Notes: a model not told the origin generated them from the sequence alone. 64,000 bases of DNA from Benincasa hispida (GCF_009727055.1 NC_052354.1:34822591-34886590), one strand, 5' to 3'; positions 1-12,565 are shown, counted from the stretch's first letter. Program-made: numbers and translations.

Positions 1-100
1 ATCTGACATTGAACTTGGAGCTTATTTAGGTTTTGATATTAGTCCCTCTACTCTTCAAAATAGGAGAATGTCTAAAAAGACATGTTTGGTAGAGAATAAT

Positions 101-430
101 GATTATGCCTAGATCCTTGATTCGGGCGCTACTAACCATGTTAGTTCCTCTTACCAAGGATTCAATTCCTTGCAAACATTGCCATAGAGAGAGATGACTC
201 TCGAGTCGGTATTGGTGAGGTTGTTTCAGTTGTTGATGTAGGCAGGCTGAAGTTATTTTTGGACAAGAAACATTATTTATTACTGGATAATATTTTTGTA
301 GTTCCTCATATCAAGAGGAACTTAATCTTGATTTCTTGTCTCATTGAACAAGGTTATACTGTCTCATTTTCTAAAAGTAAAGTGTTTATTTTCAAGAACG
401 GGATGAAGGTTGGTTTTGGTGACTAACAGC
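101..430 (+). pseudogene. Copia aspartic protease fragment
   Basis: The retroviral-type active site Asp-Ser-Gly-Ala-Thr is encoded at 119-133 and followed by Asn-His-Val, as in copia polyproteins. The protease would cleave the Gag-Pol precursor inside virus-like particles. Stops and frameshifts follow within about 60 bases (for example the change near 186), so the domain is broken. The downstream part still encodes the conserved stretch that precedes the integrase zinc-binding region. Confidence 0.75.
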
Positions 431-431
431 C

Positions 432-1630
432 TTGTTTAATACTGAAATGTTCAGTACAACGACAACAGCTAAAAGACCAAAGGTTTCTCCTAAGAAAAAC
501 GCCCATCTTTGGCATCTAAGGTTAGGTCACATCAACCTCAATAGGATTGAGCAGTTGTTGAAATGTGGACTTCTAAAGAGTTTAGAAGAAAACTCTTTGC
601 CAGTGTGTGAATCATGCTCGAAGGTAAGATGACAAAACAATCTTTTACTGGAAAAGGTTACAAAGCCAAAGAAGCCTTGGAGCTTGTACATTCAGACTTC
701 TGTGGTCCGATGAGTGTTAGGGCTCGAGATGGGTATGAATATTTTATCTCTTTCATAAATGATTATTCAAGGTATGGGTATCTCTACCTAATGCAACGGT
801 AGCCCCCTCGGGCATGCTCTTTGTACAACCAAGCGAAGAGCTAGTAAGGGCGAAATGGAATATCATATGTAGTGTAAAATCGGATCTGAAGCTCTTTACT
901 AGGATTGGAACAAGCGAGGAACGAGTGACCACAAGCTCCGCTGTAAGAAGATAAAAAAACTATGTTCCGATCGTGGTGAAGAGTATATGGACCTTCAATT
1001 CCAGAACTATATGATAGAACATGGGATTACGTCCCAACTCTCGGCCCCAAGTACACCTCAGCAGAATGGTGTATCAGAAAGGAGAAACAGAACCTTGTTA
1101 GACATGGTTCAGTCGATGATGAATTATGCTCATCTTCCAGACTCATTTTGGGGTTTTGTAGTGGAGATTGCATGCTATATTCTGAACAATGTTCCCTCGA
1201 AAAGTGTTTCTGAAATACCTTTTGAGCTGTGGAGACACCGTAAAGGTAGTTTACACCACTTCAGGATTTGAGGGTATCCGACCCATGTGCTTGTGACTAA
1301 CTTGAAGAAGTTGGAATCGCTTTTGAAAGTTTGCCTTTTTGTAGGCTACCCTAGGGAAACGAGGGGTGGATACTTCTATGATCTGAGTGAGAACAAAGTG
1401 TTTGTTTCTACAAATGTTATCTTCTTGGAAGTAAGCTTGTTTTACGTGAGATTTCTAATGAGATTGAGACTACTGAGGGTTCAACAAGAGTTGTTGAATA
1501 GACTGATAGATCAACAAGAGTTATTGAGGTCGGTGTATCTAGTCAACCAACTCAAGAGTTGAGACTGCCTCGACGTAGTGAAAGGGTTATAAACCCATCA
1601 TATCGCTACATGGGTTTGACTGAAGCCTAA
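432..1630 (+). pseudogene. Copia integrase, interrupted
   Basis: Integrase inserts the cDNA copy into the host genome. The GAG-pre-integrase zinc-binding module begins near 504 with the His residues of HLWHLRLGH and ends with CESC near 607-618. The catalytic core follows in another frame: first Asp in LVHSDFCGP (near 690), second in SDRGEEY (near 966), Glu in NGVSERRNRT (near 1080). After 1287 the C-terminal part including VFVSTNVIF is readable with frame changes. Between the first and second catalytic Asp the normal coding sequence is replaced by about 153 bases of unrelated DNA (800-952). Confidence 0.88.
800..952. other. Unrelated filler DNA inside copia integrase
   Basis: Copia homology stops after the codons for Leu-Met-Gln-Arg and resumes at about 953 with sequence encoding KKLCSDRG. 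In the related copy near 62630-62697 the same interval is about 68 bases of integrase coding sequence. Here it is about 153 bases, richer in G+C than its surroundings, with no resemblance to integrase. Its origin is unknown. Filler captured during double-strand-break repair, possibly organellar, is one explanation. Confidence 0.6.
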
Positions 1631-1660
1631 AACATAATTTCTAATGATGGAGTCGAGGAT

Positions 1661-2671
1661 CTATTGTTTTTTAAGCAAGTAATGGAGGATGTTGACAAGG
1701 ATGAATGGATTAAGGCCATGAACTAGGAGATGGAGTCTATGTACTTCAATCAAGTCTAGGAGCTTGTGGATCAGCCTGAAGGGATAAAACCTATAGGGTG
1801 TAAGTGGATCTACAAGTGAAAGCGAGGTATAGATGGAAAGGTGCAAAACTTTAAGGCTAGACTCATGGCAAAGGGTTATACCCAAGTTGAGGGAGTGAAC
1901 TATGAGGAAACTTTCTCACCTGTTGTCATGCTAAAGTCTATCAGGATACTCCTGTCCATAGCCATATTTTATGATTATGAGATATAGCAAATGGACGTCA
2001 AGACTGCCTTTCTTAATGGTAATCTTGAGGAGACCATCTACACAGCTCAACCAAAGGGGTTTGTAGTTCCAGATAAAGAGCAAAGAGTTTGCAAGCTTAA
2101 TAGGTCCATTTATGGGCTGAAACAAGCGTCTAGATCTTGGAACATCAGATTTGACACTGATGTCAAGTCGTTTGGCTTTGACCAAAACATTGATGAGCCT
2201 TGTGTTTACAAGAAGATCATCAACAGCTCAGTAGCTTTCCTGATACTATATGTGGATGATATCCTACTCATTGGGAATGATGTAGGGTTTCTGACTAACA
2301 TTAAGAAGTGGCTAGCTGCCCAGTTCCATATGAAAGATTTAGGTGAGGCACAATATGATCTAGGGATCCAGATCATTCAAGATCGTAAGAATAAGAGGTT
2401 AGCCTTGTCTCAAGCATCGTACATCGATCAAATGTTGATCAAGCACATGATGCAGGATTCCAATAGGGGTTTGTTACCCTTCAGGCTTAGAATCGTTTTG
2501 TCTAAGGATCAGTGTTCTAAGACACCTCGAGAGGTTGGGGAGATCAGATGGATTCCCTATGCTTCAATTGTTGGAAGCTTAATGTATGCAATGTTGTGTA
2601 CCAGACCCGACATTTGTTACACAGTAGGGATTGTTAGTCGTTATCAGTCTAATCTAGGACTTGATCACTAG
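1661..2671 (+). pseudogene. Copia reverse transcriptase
   Basis: RVT_2-type reverse transcriptase, which copies element RNA into cDNA. The N-terminal part (1661-1990) carries several stop codons. The longest open stretch is 1991-2671. It starts with MDVKTAFLNGN, containing the first catalytic Asp, continues with SIYGLKQASRSW, and has the YVDD catalytic box at about 2249-2260. Copia hallmarks follow: YASIVGSLMYAM and TRPDICY. The catalytic residues survive, but upstream stops (for example near 1725 and 1818) make it non-functional. Confidence 0.92.
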
Positions 2672-3112
2672 ACAGCGGTCAAGACAATCCTCAAGTGTCT
2701 TCCAAGAACGAGGGACTACATGCTCATTTATAGAGATAAGGATTTGATCCTTACATGATACATAGACTTTGACTTTCAGACTGATAAAGATTCTCGTAAA
2801 TCAACATTGGGGTCATTGTTCACTCTGAATGGAGGGGCTATAGTGTGGCAAAGCATCCAGCCAGGATGAATCGCAGACTCCACTATGAAAGCCGAATACG
2901 TAGCCATTTGTGAAGCAGCTAAGAAGGCTATTTGGCTGAGGAAATTCCTTACACATTTGGAAGTTGTTCCAAATATGGATTTGCCGATCACTCTTTATTG
3001 TGATAACAGCGAGGTTATGGAAAATTTGAAGGAACCTCGGAGTCATCGTTGAGGCAAGCATATAGAACGGAAATACCACTTGATCAGGGAGATTGTGCAT
3101 CACGGTGAAGAC
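2672..3112 (+). pseudogene. Copia RNase H, truncated
   Basis: This continues the RT reading with several stops (2669, 2757, 2868 region, 3050). Recognisable blocks are DSRKSTLGSLFTLNGG and ADSTMKAEYVA, the standard copia RNase H signature, then LYCDNS. Homology ends at about 3112, where the sequence switches to LTR DNA. The final polyprotein residues seen in copia-2 (5720-5818) are missing. Confidence 0.88.
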
Positions 3113-4850
3113 ATGCGAGTGGGGGTGTCCTATACAAAGAGTTTGTATAAGACTAGACCACGAGATGACTAGTCTCTTTATATAACACCGTTGATACTTG
3201 AGACTTACATCTCACCTAAATGACCATAGGTGACATGACCTCAATCCTGAGTATTTTGGGAACTCCTATCTTTGAGGGCGGTTCTTTGATTAGTATGAGT
3301 GAGAGTGACCAAATTGCCAACTCAACATGGCTACCTTTTTGGGGATTTGTCTGATCTAGGAGTTGGGAACTCAGTTACACAAGATGGAATTCACTCCTTC
3401 CCTGAAGCAAGGGTAAGTAGATAGATTGCTCCCTTAAGGGCTGATTCCGGGTTATGAACGTAGTGGCCACAACTTCTCTTTGGAAGAGAGGACTTAGTCA
3501 TAGTAGAACTATGACTTATATTCATTAGAGGGATCAGTGGTACTTAAGGAGTTAGTTATAACTACAAGGGGATAACGATTATTGGCCTAGTTGTACTTAC
3601 GAGCAATCTGTGAAAGGTTATCGCATTGTTGATTGGTTGATATGGACACAAAATATATCTGTAGTAAGGAGAGTGCATCTGTTGGTCTTTAGTGGAGTGT
3701 CTGGCAGTTAATAGATGGTGGATTATGTGACTAAAGAGTTTAGTCAGTTATTCACGTACCGTTAGAGCTTTAAGATACAGGTCCATAAGGTCCCCTTGGT
3801 AGCTCAATGGATTCAAGTTGAGAATCAGTTCTTGTTGTTGATTTGAAATGTTCAAATTGAAAAAAGGAAATTCGATCATATATGATATGATTGGTGTGAT
3901 GTATGAGATACATCAAGTGGAATTAAGTGGAGGATTAATGTAAATGAGATTTACATTAAGTACCATGAAATAGAAAAAGAACTATGGTTCATATGTTTCA
4001 TGAGATGAAATATTAAAACTATAAGTTATAAATATAATATGGTAAGTTGGTTATCATATTTATTTATAATAATATTAATTATTGTATAATTATATCTTTT
4101 TCTCTAATAACCAATTGAATGAGAGATTATTGGTGGTTTCATGATAACCATGAGATAAAGGAAATATATTTTTCTAATTTTAGTAGTGGTTGTGAGAGTT
4201 GCTATTTCTGGAAACTCACTCACGATTTGCTATCAAGTGAATTGGATTTTACTAAACGATAGCTGAAAGAGAGACTAAATGATCGTAAAGTGACATTACA
4301 CGATAGTTCACTCAGCTGGTCATAGCTAAACGATCACAAAGCATTTGCTATACGATCGTAGAGCATTTGCTAAATAATTAGGCATTGTCTATACAATAGA
4401 CTCTTGTCATCTTTCACTTGCTCAATCATTTAGACGATTGTTATTCCTTCGGTCTCTTCCTCTAACCAAGTCCACACAGAGCCTACACTTCTGGATTCTC
4501 ACACTGAGAATACCAAGGTCGCCATTGTGGTGGTGTCTTACTCAACTCGACTGAGTCGAGGTTTCGAAAGCCATTCACTGAGTTCATGTTGGCTATTGAT
4601 CGTGCTGTGTTGTGATCGTTGTGTTCGAGCGTTCAGGTGTTGTTGTCTTGGAGACTAAACGAGCGTTCATGATCAAGGGAGTTTAAAACATGAGTCTTCA
4701 AAGGTAGGTATAATCTTTCCCTTGATCTTATTGTTAAGCATGCTGTAATTTTCGTATTGTGTATGACCTGTAAGTTTATGTTTCTTGATTGTAATTGTGT
4801 ATGTTCAAATACGAATGAAATTTGGAACGATCATTCTGCTGCTCATGGAA
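3113..4850 (+). repeat. Copia LTR fragment lacking both ends
   Basis: The segment starts at the internal LTR motif GTCCTATACAAAGAGTTTG, which recurs at about 46685 and 56228. It includes the TTCATTAGAGG...TACTTAAGGAG block found in every copia LTR of this window. It contains repeated CGATC/GATCG motifs at 4250-4440. The last bases of the LTR and the primer site are missing where RT sequence of another element begins near 4862. No genes lie inside. Confidence 0.75.
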
Positions 4851-4861
4851 ATCCTCATGTC

Positions 4862-5818
4862 TAATTTTCTTCAATATGTTGATGATATTCTACTCATTGG
4901 TTATGAAGTTAAATTTCTAGCTGACATCAAGACATGGGTAACCATGCATTTCCAAATGAAGGAATTGGGAAAAGCACAATATGTTTTTTGGGATCCGAAT
5001 CATTTGGAACTGTAATAACAAAATGATAGCCTTGTCCTAGACATCTTATATAGACAAGATGTTGTCTTGATATAAAATGCAAGATTCCAAGAAAGGTATG
5101 TTACCTTTCAGGTATAGAATTCATCTGTTTAAGGAAAAATGTCCTAAGACACCTCAAGAGGTTGAGGTTATGAAACAAATTCCATATGCATCAACAGTAT
5201 GGAGTTTAATATATGAGATGTTGTGTACTCGTCCCGACATATGCTATGCAGTTGGAATTGTCAGTAGATATTAGTCCAATCCTGGATATGATCATTCGAT
5301 TGTCATTAAAAACATCCTTAAGTATCTTCGAAGAATAAGGGACTATATGCTGGATACACTGATTCTGACTTTCAGACCAATATAGATTCTAGGAAATTTA
5401 CTTCGAGGTCAGTATTCACTCTAAATGGAGAAACTATAGTGTGGAAGAGTATAAAAAAGAGTTGTATTGCTGACTCCACCATGGAAGCTGAGTATGTAGC
5501 TGCCAGTAAGCAGCTAAAAAAGCGATATGACTCAAAAAGTTCTTGATTGATTTGAAAGTTGTTCCAAATATGCATATGCCTATCATTCTGTGTTGTGATA
5601 ATAGTGGTGCAGTTGCTAATTCAAAGAAACCTAGAAGCCACAAGCGTGGAAAATACATAGAGTGCAAGTACCATCTCATCAAGGAGATCATACACCGAGG
5701 AGACGTGATTGTCACACAGATTGCCTCTAAAGACAACTTGGTTGATCCATTTACAAAGGCCCTTTCTGCTAAAGTGTTCGAGGGTCACCTAGTGGGACTA
5801 GGACTGCGAAATAGATAG
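4862..5818 (+). pseudogene. Copia-2 RT/RNase H C-terminal fragment
   Basis: Homology begins abruptly at the RT catalytic box (QYVDDILLIG, near 4875). It continues through a frame-disrupted thumb region, TRPDICYAVGIVSRY (to 5274), a broken RNase H with DSTMEAEYVA (about 5476), and a final open stretch 5543-5818. That stretch has CDNSGAVAN, HKRGKYIE and the C-terminal KVFEGHLVGLGLR before a stop. The N-terminal two thirds of the polyprotein are absent. It is followed by a polypurine tract and an LTR, so this is the true 3' end of an element. Confidence 0.9.
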
Positions 5819-5935
5819 AACTAGGACAAGTGGGAGAAGTATTGGGTATCTGATGCCCTAGTTTATTGTATTTACTCTCATTACTCAACATTGTATATAA
5901 TTTGTTTATATATGTAAAATCCACTGGAGTTTTAG

Positions 5936-5949
5936 TCAAAGTGGGAGTT
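5936..5949 (+). other. Polypurine tract of copia-2
   Basis: The purine-rich AGTCAAAGTGGGAGTT lies directly before the LTR start TGTTGGG. This is the expected position for plus-strand priming. Confidence 0.75.
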
Positions 5950-7988
5950 TGTTGGGTTGTATGTCTTAAAACTCACAGTTTGTAATGTTAAACATATTCT
6001 ATTATCAATGAAGATGTTATTGATGTTTATTCAATAAAATTGTTGTTGAATATGTGAATTGCATTTGTAAAGTCTAAATCCAATGAACTAAAGATCCATG
6101 GCTTATTTGAATATATGAACTTTATGTGGAGACATAAGAATGGATCAAGTTTAGTAAATAGCCAAAACGGTCTATAATATATGAATAAGGTTAGGTACCT
6201 TATTTTGGTAACCCTATCGGATGCGACCCACTCTGTAGTTATTACAATTTGTTGTAAAGTGCTACAAACGAAGTGATCCTGATTCGTTCATATATTGACA
6301 TGAGGAGCGAGGGCATCCTATGCAATGAGTTTGCATAAGATCGGACCAATAATTAAGTCACTCTTACTTTATAAATTTTTTTTACTATTTAAGACTGATT
6401 ATTTCAAAGCGATGACCTAGGTAACTTGACCTTAATCCTAAGCTAACTATGAACTCCTATTTATTTGGGATTATCCTTAGATTTGCATGAGTGAGGGTTG
6501 GCTCAACAGTGCCGGCTCAATAAGCCTACCATTTCAAGAGTAAGACCGAGTAGATAGCTGAGGACATAGGATACAAGAAGGAATTCACTCCTACCCGCTT
6601 TTAGGGATAGTAGAGAGGTTGTTCCCTTAACTGTTGACTTCGGGTCTTGAACAAGGGACCTTACCCTTTCATTGGCTCGAAAGGGACACGATTTAGTGAT
6701 TGGATCACAAACCATTTGTTCATTAGAGGATTAGTGGGACTTAAGGAGCAAGATATAATCTCGGGGGTAAAACAACTTTTGACCCAACCGTTATTAAGAA
6801 CAAGCTATGAAGCATTAACTTACTAATCATGGTTATAACGAGTGGACATAATATATCTACAGTGAGAGGAGTGCACCTACTAAACTTTATTGGAGTGACC
6901 CGGTAGTTAAGGAATGGTGGCTAACTAGGTTAAAGACTTTAGCTAGTTAATCGTGGATCGTTGGAGCCCATGATCTATAGTTCCATGCCCCCTACTAACT
7001 CATATCGGACTAAACCTTAGAACAGTGTGACAAACGAATTTGAAGTGTTCAAATTCGATTTTTGGAGCAAAGCGGTAAATATATATGATATATTTAACCT
7101 AATGTTTAATTGTGAATTAAACATAAATAGAGAGAAAATAGGAGATATTTAAATAAGATTTAAATATCAAGATTATGAATATGGATTCATATTCATTGGG
7201 ATTATTATTGGATTTAATATTAAATTAAATTAATTAAATTAATTAAATTGTCTAGTTAACTATTTAATATTGATTTATTTTTAAAATTGATTATTAGAAT
7301 AAATTTTGAAATTAAATAAAATTGGTCAAAATTACATTAAAAGTCAAATTGTTGACTAGGTTAAAAATGCAATAAAAGTCAAATTGTTGACTTTTGACTT
7401 TTGGAAGTCAAAAAGTCAAATTTGTTGATTTTGACCTTTGAGAGTCAAACTTTGACCAAGCTGGTTGAAAGATCCAACATTTGTGAGTGGGAAATGCCAA
7501 CTTTTCATGGCTAAGTGTTGTCTTCATTTGAAGACACTTGTCCCACTAAATCTCACTTTGAGTTAGTAGATTTTTTAGTGTCAAATTCTCATCAAACTCA
7601 AAGTTGCATGTTTTTCATAAAATGACCTATGAAAAGAAGAGATTTATGAATTTTAAAACTCTTGGCTAAGTGGACTTTTATGAGATTATTTGATAATCTC
7701 AATTGTTTTCTCTCACAAATCTTTAACCTTTTCCTCTCCAAATTAATCACTCACTAGATCCCACCATCCCGTTCTAAGGTTGGAAGAATAGTTGGGAAGA
7801 CTCTCTTGGTGGTCTACGAACCGTTCGTGAGGAGATTGAAGCTGACTTGGAGAAGATTTGAGATTACAAAGACTGTATATCTTCTATCCCTTTGTTCTTA
7901 ATTTAATTGCATGTTTATTCTTTGACATTAACCTAATTAGAGTACTTTAGATCCATTATTTAATCCGTTGCGAGTGTTTATTCCATAA
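5950..7988 (+). repeat. Copia-2 3' LTR
   Basis: It begins with TGTTGGG directly after the polypurine tract. It is laid out like the minus-strand LTRs at 26054-27954 and 34411-36285: the same TTAAACAT...TATTATCAATGAAGA start, a central GTTTGCATAAGA block, CATTAGAGGATTAGTGG, and an AT-rich middle. The 3' boundary is estimated by comparison with the LTR end at 44440. The expected terminal CA is not clear, so the end may be truncated. Confidence 0.75.
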
Positions 7989-8205
7989 ATATACCATACC
8001 TCAATTACTGAGGTAGGAGTGTACATACTCACCGTCGACCAAAACAATACAGTGAGACGTGTTTGAGTCAAACGAGGTTAGTATATTACCTCAATATTTA
8101 CTAGGATTTAAGGTGAATGTTAGATATAACTAACAAATTCTTCGTTGTTTTGTACAGAAAAGGATCACACCCACACCACTAATCATGTCAGATAGGGAAA
8201 AGTGG
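7989..8205. other. Unassigned stretch
   Basis: I see no open reading frame or recognisable repeat here. It lies between the presumed LTR end and the TCGAGTA-rich repeat bordering the MULE. Confidence 0.4.
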
Positions 8206-8400
8206 CATCGAGTAACATGCATCAAGTATCAAGTAACTTGCATCATGTATTAAGTAACTTGCATCGAGTAACAAGTATCATATATCGAGTGAAGTCATTG
8301 GATTGAATATTGTTTATCGAGTATTGTCGAGTAATCATGTATCGAGTAACATGTATCGAGCAACGAGTAACAAGTAAAATGTATCATGAACCGAGTATTT
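8206..8400. repeat. TCGAGTA-type short repeat cluster, left of MULE
   Basis: Variants of ATCGAGTAACATG and ATCAAGTAACTTG recur about a dozen times, some as near-tandem units of about 35 bases. A similar cluster occurs at 18189-18370 and, in opposite orientation, at 17640-17700, beyond the other end of the MULE gene. Confidence 0.6.
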
Positions 8401-8507
8401 ACCAAAAAGTCTTTACTTTACATAACAAACAATATAATGCAGAGTATTAAATTATAAAGTATTGGTCATTGTTTAGGTCCCTTGAGTCTCAGTCTTGTCC
8501 GTTTGTT

Positions 8508-9771
8508 TCATTTGGACATATCAAGTGGTTCGTTGTACTTTTGTCTATTATGTCCCGGTTGACCACAACGTCCACATTTCTTTAATGTGACATGTTCTCC
8601 AGCAGACAATATCCTCTTTACCCTTTGTCTACCAACTTGTACCACTTTTTTCGATGGGATTATTTTTACCTCGGTATACCATGGTGGCTTTTTCCATTCG
8701 GATACATGACCAAGTAGGTTTATTGACTCTATGTATGCTAACACTAGAGTCTCAGCACTATAGAATCTACTAGATTGATATTGCGCTCTCTAGCTACAAC
8801 AATATCATGTGAACATGGAATCTCTAAACACTGAAATTGTATGCAACTAAATTCTCGAATGTTAAGGCTAACGATATCATCTAATCCATCGTCCTTGACA
8901 TGAAATCTATAACAATCGATTGGATTTACTCGGTATCGCCTAGATTTGTCACACTCTAAACCCATTATTTCCTCTACATACTTTAAATGTGTCGATGTAC
9001 TACTAGACCACATTGTTTGCCTCTCATGAAACAAAACTTGAAGTAGACCTCTTATGTATTCTAGCAACGCAGTTATTGACAATACTCGGGCTTCTTTAGT
9101 AATAGCATTGAAGCATCCGACACTATTGCTGGTCATGTTGTCATATCGGTTCTTGGATAGGTAACACCATGCCCATCGCTGAATATAAGTATCCTCCAAA
9201 TATGTTATAAGTGAATAGTTTTTGTAATTTACTATTTGGACCCAATAGTGCTTGAACTCTGATTCTTGATACACTCTGCAAGCATCGTGAAACAATCTTC
9301 TAACGAACTTATCTTTGAATTATTTCTCCACGTTCCTTTTCAAATGGTAGGTACAAAGTCTGTGGTAAGAATTGGGAAATACGGCATCAACGACATTAGT
9401 TATACTCTATCCACGGTCTAAGACAAATACAAGGTTAGGGCATTCTTCAATTGCGGTTTTAAGGTTTGTCATGAACCACTTTAGGGCTTAATCATTCTCA
9501 CTATCAACAATTGCATATGGCAGTGGGTATAATTGGTTGTTACCGTCCATTGCAACACCAACTAGCATTGTTTCCTTGTACTTACCCTTTAGATGGGTAC
9601 CATTTACAATGATCACGTGTCAAAAACTCTTAAAACCTCTTAAACTCGCATCTAGTGCATTGAACATGTATTTGAAATATTTTGGTTCTTCAAGCTCGAT
9701 CTCAAATAAAATTCCAAGATTTTCTATCTTCAAAGCCTCACCCTATGCATGCAAGTTGGCATATGATTCCT
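8508..9771 (-). pseudogene. MULE transposase, catalytic and C-terminal part
   Basis: Cut-and-paste transposase of the Mutator superfamily. Reading from 9771 leftwards: a block with EIELEEPKYFKYMF, then the MULE catalytic domain VNGTHLKGKYKE, YPLPYAIVDSEND and FVLDRG (9310-9620). Next is YDNMTSNSVGCFNAITKEAR (about 9100) and a SWIM-type zinc finger with CIQFQCLEIPCSH (about 8800-8850). A zinc knuckle CGRCGQPGHNRQKY lies near 8540-8590. The first catalytic Asp, normally in DGTHLKGK, is Asn here. The last zinc-knuckle Cys is Tyr. Several stops interrupt the frame. Confidence 0.88.
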
Positions 9772-9776
9772 CTAGC
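9772..9776. other. Target-site duplication CTAGC, left copy
   Basis: CTAGC directly precedes the left LTR and recurs at 16436-16440 directly after the right LTR. Removing the element plus one copy rejoins the MULE coding sequence. Confidence 0.9.
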
Positions 9777-11152
9777 TAACGATATGCGCAAGTGCATGCA
9801 ATTAAAGTAATAAATCCCAAATAGGGTATCGCTCTTAGGGACTGGCATGAGCAAAATTTTCCTAACTTAGCTATACAATTCTTCGTCAATTTTATCCAGG
9901 CAACCAAAAGATGATTTTTATCTATAACTACAGATGACAAAAATTCAGTCACACACAAGAACAATTTAGACAAAACAATTCCAGGGTGTTGTTTTATTTA
10001 AGGAAAACAATAAATATGACATGTAATTGATTGAAATTGATAGATTGAGGCTAGAAGTTATAAAATCAGGAAATCCTTTCTCGAGCTCAAACCATCCTAA
10101 TAACTACCCATCAAACTGAATCTTTTCTATCGCTTGAATAGTTACAGCATTAAGACCCTTCAATCGCACCTCTTATTATTCTAAATTTACTTTCGTACAA
10201 TTTTGATTAACAATCTAAATTATTGGTTCCAGCGAATTAAATTCTCTCTCGAGACATCTAACTAACTTAAGTTCATTCAATTAATGGCTAGTTAATCAAA
10301 AGCATTAAGCATAAACAATTTAGAAATCTATGCAAAATCAATTAATTGTAAATTCACTATTCAAAGTAACATCCCTAAAATCCACAAACACCCTAGAAAC
10401 AAAGTTTAGCCACGCATTATTCCGATAACAATATTCAACAAACAAACAATCATTATGGCAGAAAATAAATTAACAAGAAGAACGATCTCCCCTTAATAGG
10501 TTCGAATCCCAATCTCAATCTTCTTGACTTTCGCCATGAATATCGAATTGTTCTTCAACAAAACTGCACGATCACGATCAATCTTCCTGTCATGATCAAT
10601 CCAGAAACGCTCTCAAATCAACTCTTAATCTAAATCTCGAGTCTTCAACCAAAAACGATAAGAATTACTCTATTTTTGCTCTTGTACGAATTAGAATTTA
10701 AGTAAAATCTATCAAAATCAGCTCACTCTTTTTCTCTCTCTCTTTTTTTTGACTAGCGACTCAACATTGTTAGCGTTGCAATGTTGGCGTCATGCCAGCC
10801 GCGAGTCAAAGTTGTAGCGTTACAACATTGCCCTATTTCCAATTGGTCTCGAGTCTACAGGGTCAGGGAGCAATGTTGCAACGTTATTCCAACGCTGGCT
10901 CCCTCGAATTACCTTCCAAATTTGCCTTTTTTCTTCATCTTGGGTCCTTGGTTTCTTCCTAATTCCATAGCCAACCTGTAATTGCTTAAAATTGGAGTTT
11001 TGCCCCGAGTTTTTTTTTTATCATTTTCGCACAAATTGCTCCTGATGCTTAGTTTCCTGAAATTACTCAATAAACCACATCAAACCAAACAAAACTAGCA
11101 ATGTTAGTTCTAAAATCGAGGGTAATAAAAGCATTTTTTTTTATGCTTTTCA
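9777..11152 (-). repeat. 3' LTR of nested gypsy element
   Basis: 1376 bp, aligned end to end with 15063-16435. Shared landmarks are the TATGCGCAAG start, CTTAGGGACTGGC, TTCTCGAGCTCAAACC near 10080, and the ATGCTTTTCA end. The element-terminal base pair at 9777 reads TA where the other LTR has TG, so the end is mutated. Many substitutions and small indels separate the two LTRs, so the insertion is not recent. Confidence 0.88.
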
Positions 11153-12565
11153 CAACCCTAAACTTAAAACTTTGCTAGTTCCGAGCAAAGAAAAGAAAGA
11201 AACACAAAGTAGGAGAAATAATGAATACTAAAATGAAAAAGGTTCAAGGCATGCATTCTCTTATTCCGGTTTCATCAGCTTTCCAACATATACAACACTC
11301 ATCCACAGAAAAATTAAGACACATCCTAATCGTTGAGAGATTCTAAAGCCAAAACTTTTTATTATCTATGTGTGTGTGTGACTCTTTCTTTAATTCAAAG
11401 CTCACAAACTGACTTAATATTTAATTAAGCTTCATTAATTTTCCCCATAATCTAGCTCAAGCACCAATCATCAAGCATCACCACACTCAAGAAAGTAAAA
11501 TGTCAACTAAGGTGCCTGCACTACTTATTTGAATGGGATCCCAGCTTGCACCATTTTACCCAGGGGCACTAGCTTTCACACATCCATTGTAGGAAACCAT
11601 ACCCAGTCAATTCCTAGGTGTCTTAACTGATCACAGCAAAGACAGCTCTTTTTACCCCTATCCATGCATACACATTACAAGTTTACAATAAGAAAAAGAT
11701 ATTTCTTTTAAGCACATGAGTATACTCTTTTTTTTTTTTTTTTTAAAGACAATAGTAATATTATTTTCTATCCTCTTAGTCTAACATTACAAACCATCAT
11801 GCAAGATACTCTTTAACCAGTGGGGCCTTTCAAGGTGAAAACCAAATTGACTTAAATTAATGCTTTGTTCAGTTAGAGGTTCTAAATTAAAGTGGTTCTG
11901 CTCAAGATAATAGATGATACAAAAAGGGATTCAGAACAAAGAACACTCAAGATAGGACTATGTTACCCAATTTCTACTTCAAAGCATGGCATATATCATG
12001 AGTGACTCATCAACCATCATAGTAAAAGAAAGCAACCAAAGAACACAATTCAATCAGTCTCAACATTCTTCCTAACAAAATCAACTCTTTTTCAAAATTT
12101 TCAATTTTTTTTTTCAATTTTTTCTCAAAATCACAATATCATGCATAAAACAATCAACTCAAAACAACATGTATAAAAGCACAATATTCAAGCACAAAGT
12201 ACGCCTCCCACCCCAAACTTAAAAAGATGCATTGTCCCTAATGCATAACATCTAAAACAATCACATGACAGATGAGTGATACAAGCCCGGGTAATGAGCA
12301 GGGATTCACGAATCTGGATGGTGAACTGGTGCTTGAAAACACTTGAGCATCATCTCCAACTTAAGGATCAAAACAAAATAGTCATGAGGTGGCTCTCTAT
12401 CCTAAAAAAATAAAATAATCAAATAACAAATGAAATAAAACTAAAATAAAACAAGAACACTTGGGTTGCCTTCCAAGAAGCGCTAGTTTAATATCTTTAG
12501 CTAGACCATGTCTCTAATTCAGACAACTTTCAAGGTGGCTTCATCATTCCATGCACAACAACACC
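11153..12565 (-). other. Non-coding 3' region of nested gypsy element
   Basis: No coding sequence. Purine tracts on the minus strand occur next to the LTR (complement of AACCCTAAACTTAAAAC at 11154-11170) and again at 12209-12225 (complement of CCACCCCAAACTTAAAA). Both match the polypurine motif usual in Athila/Tat 3' regions. A poly-T run lies at about 11730-11745. Confidence 0.6.

Larger units (their letters stand above)
1..3112 (+). mobile_element. Decayed Ty1/copia internal region (copia-1)
   Basis: The order protease, GAG-pre-integrase, integrase, reverse transcriptase, RNase H on one strand is diagnostic of Ty1/copia. Each domain is readable only with frame changes and stop codons, so this is an old inactive copy. 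The gag end lies beyond the left edge. The right end jumps from the RNase H domain straight into the middle of an LTR near 3113, so the polyprotein C-terminus, polypurine tract and LTR start are deleted. Confidence 0.93.
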
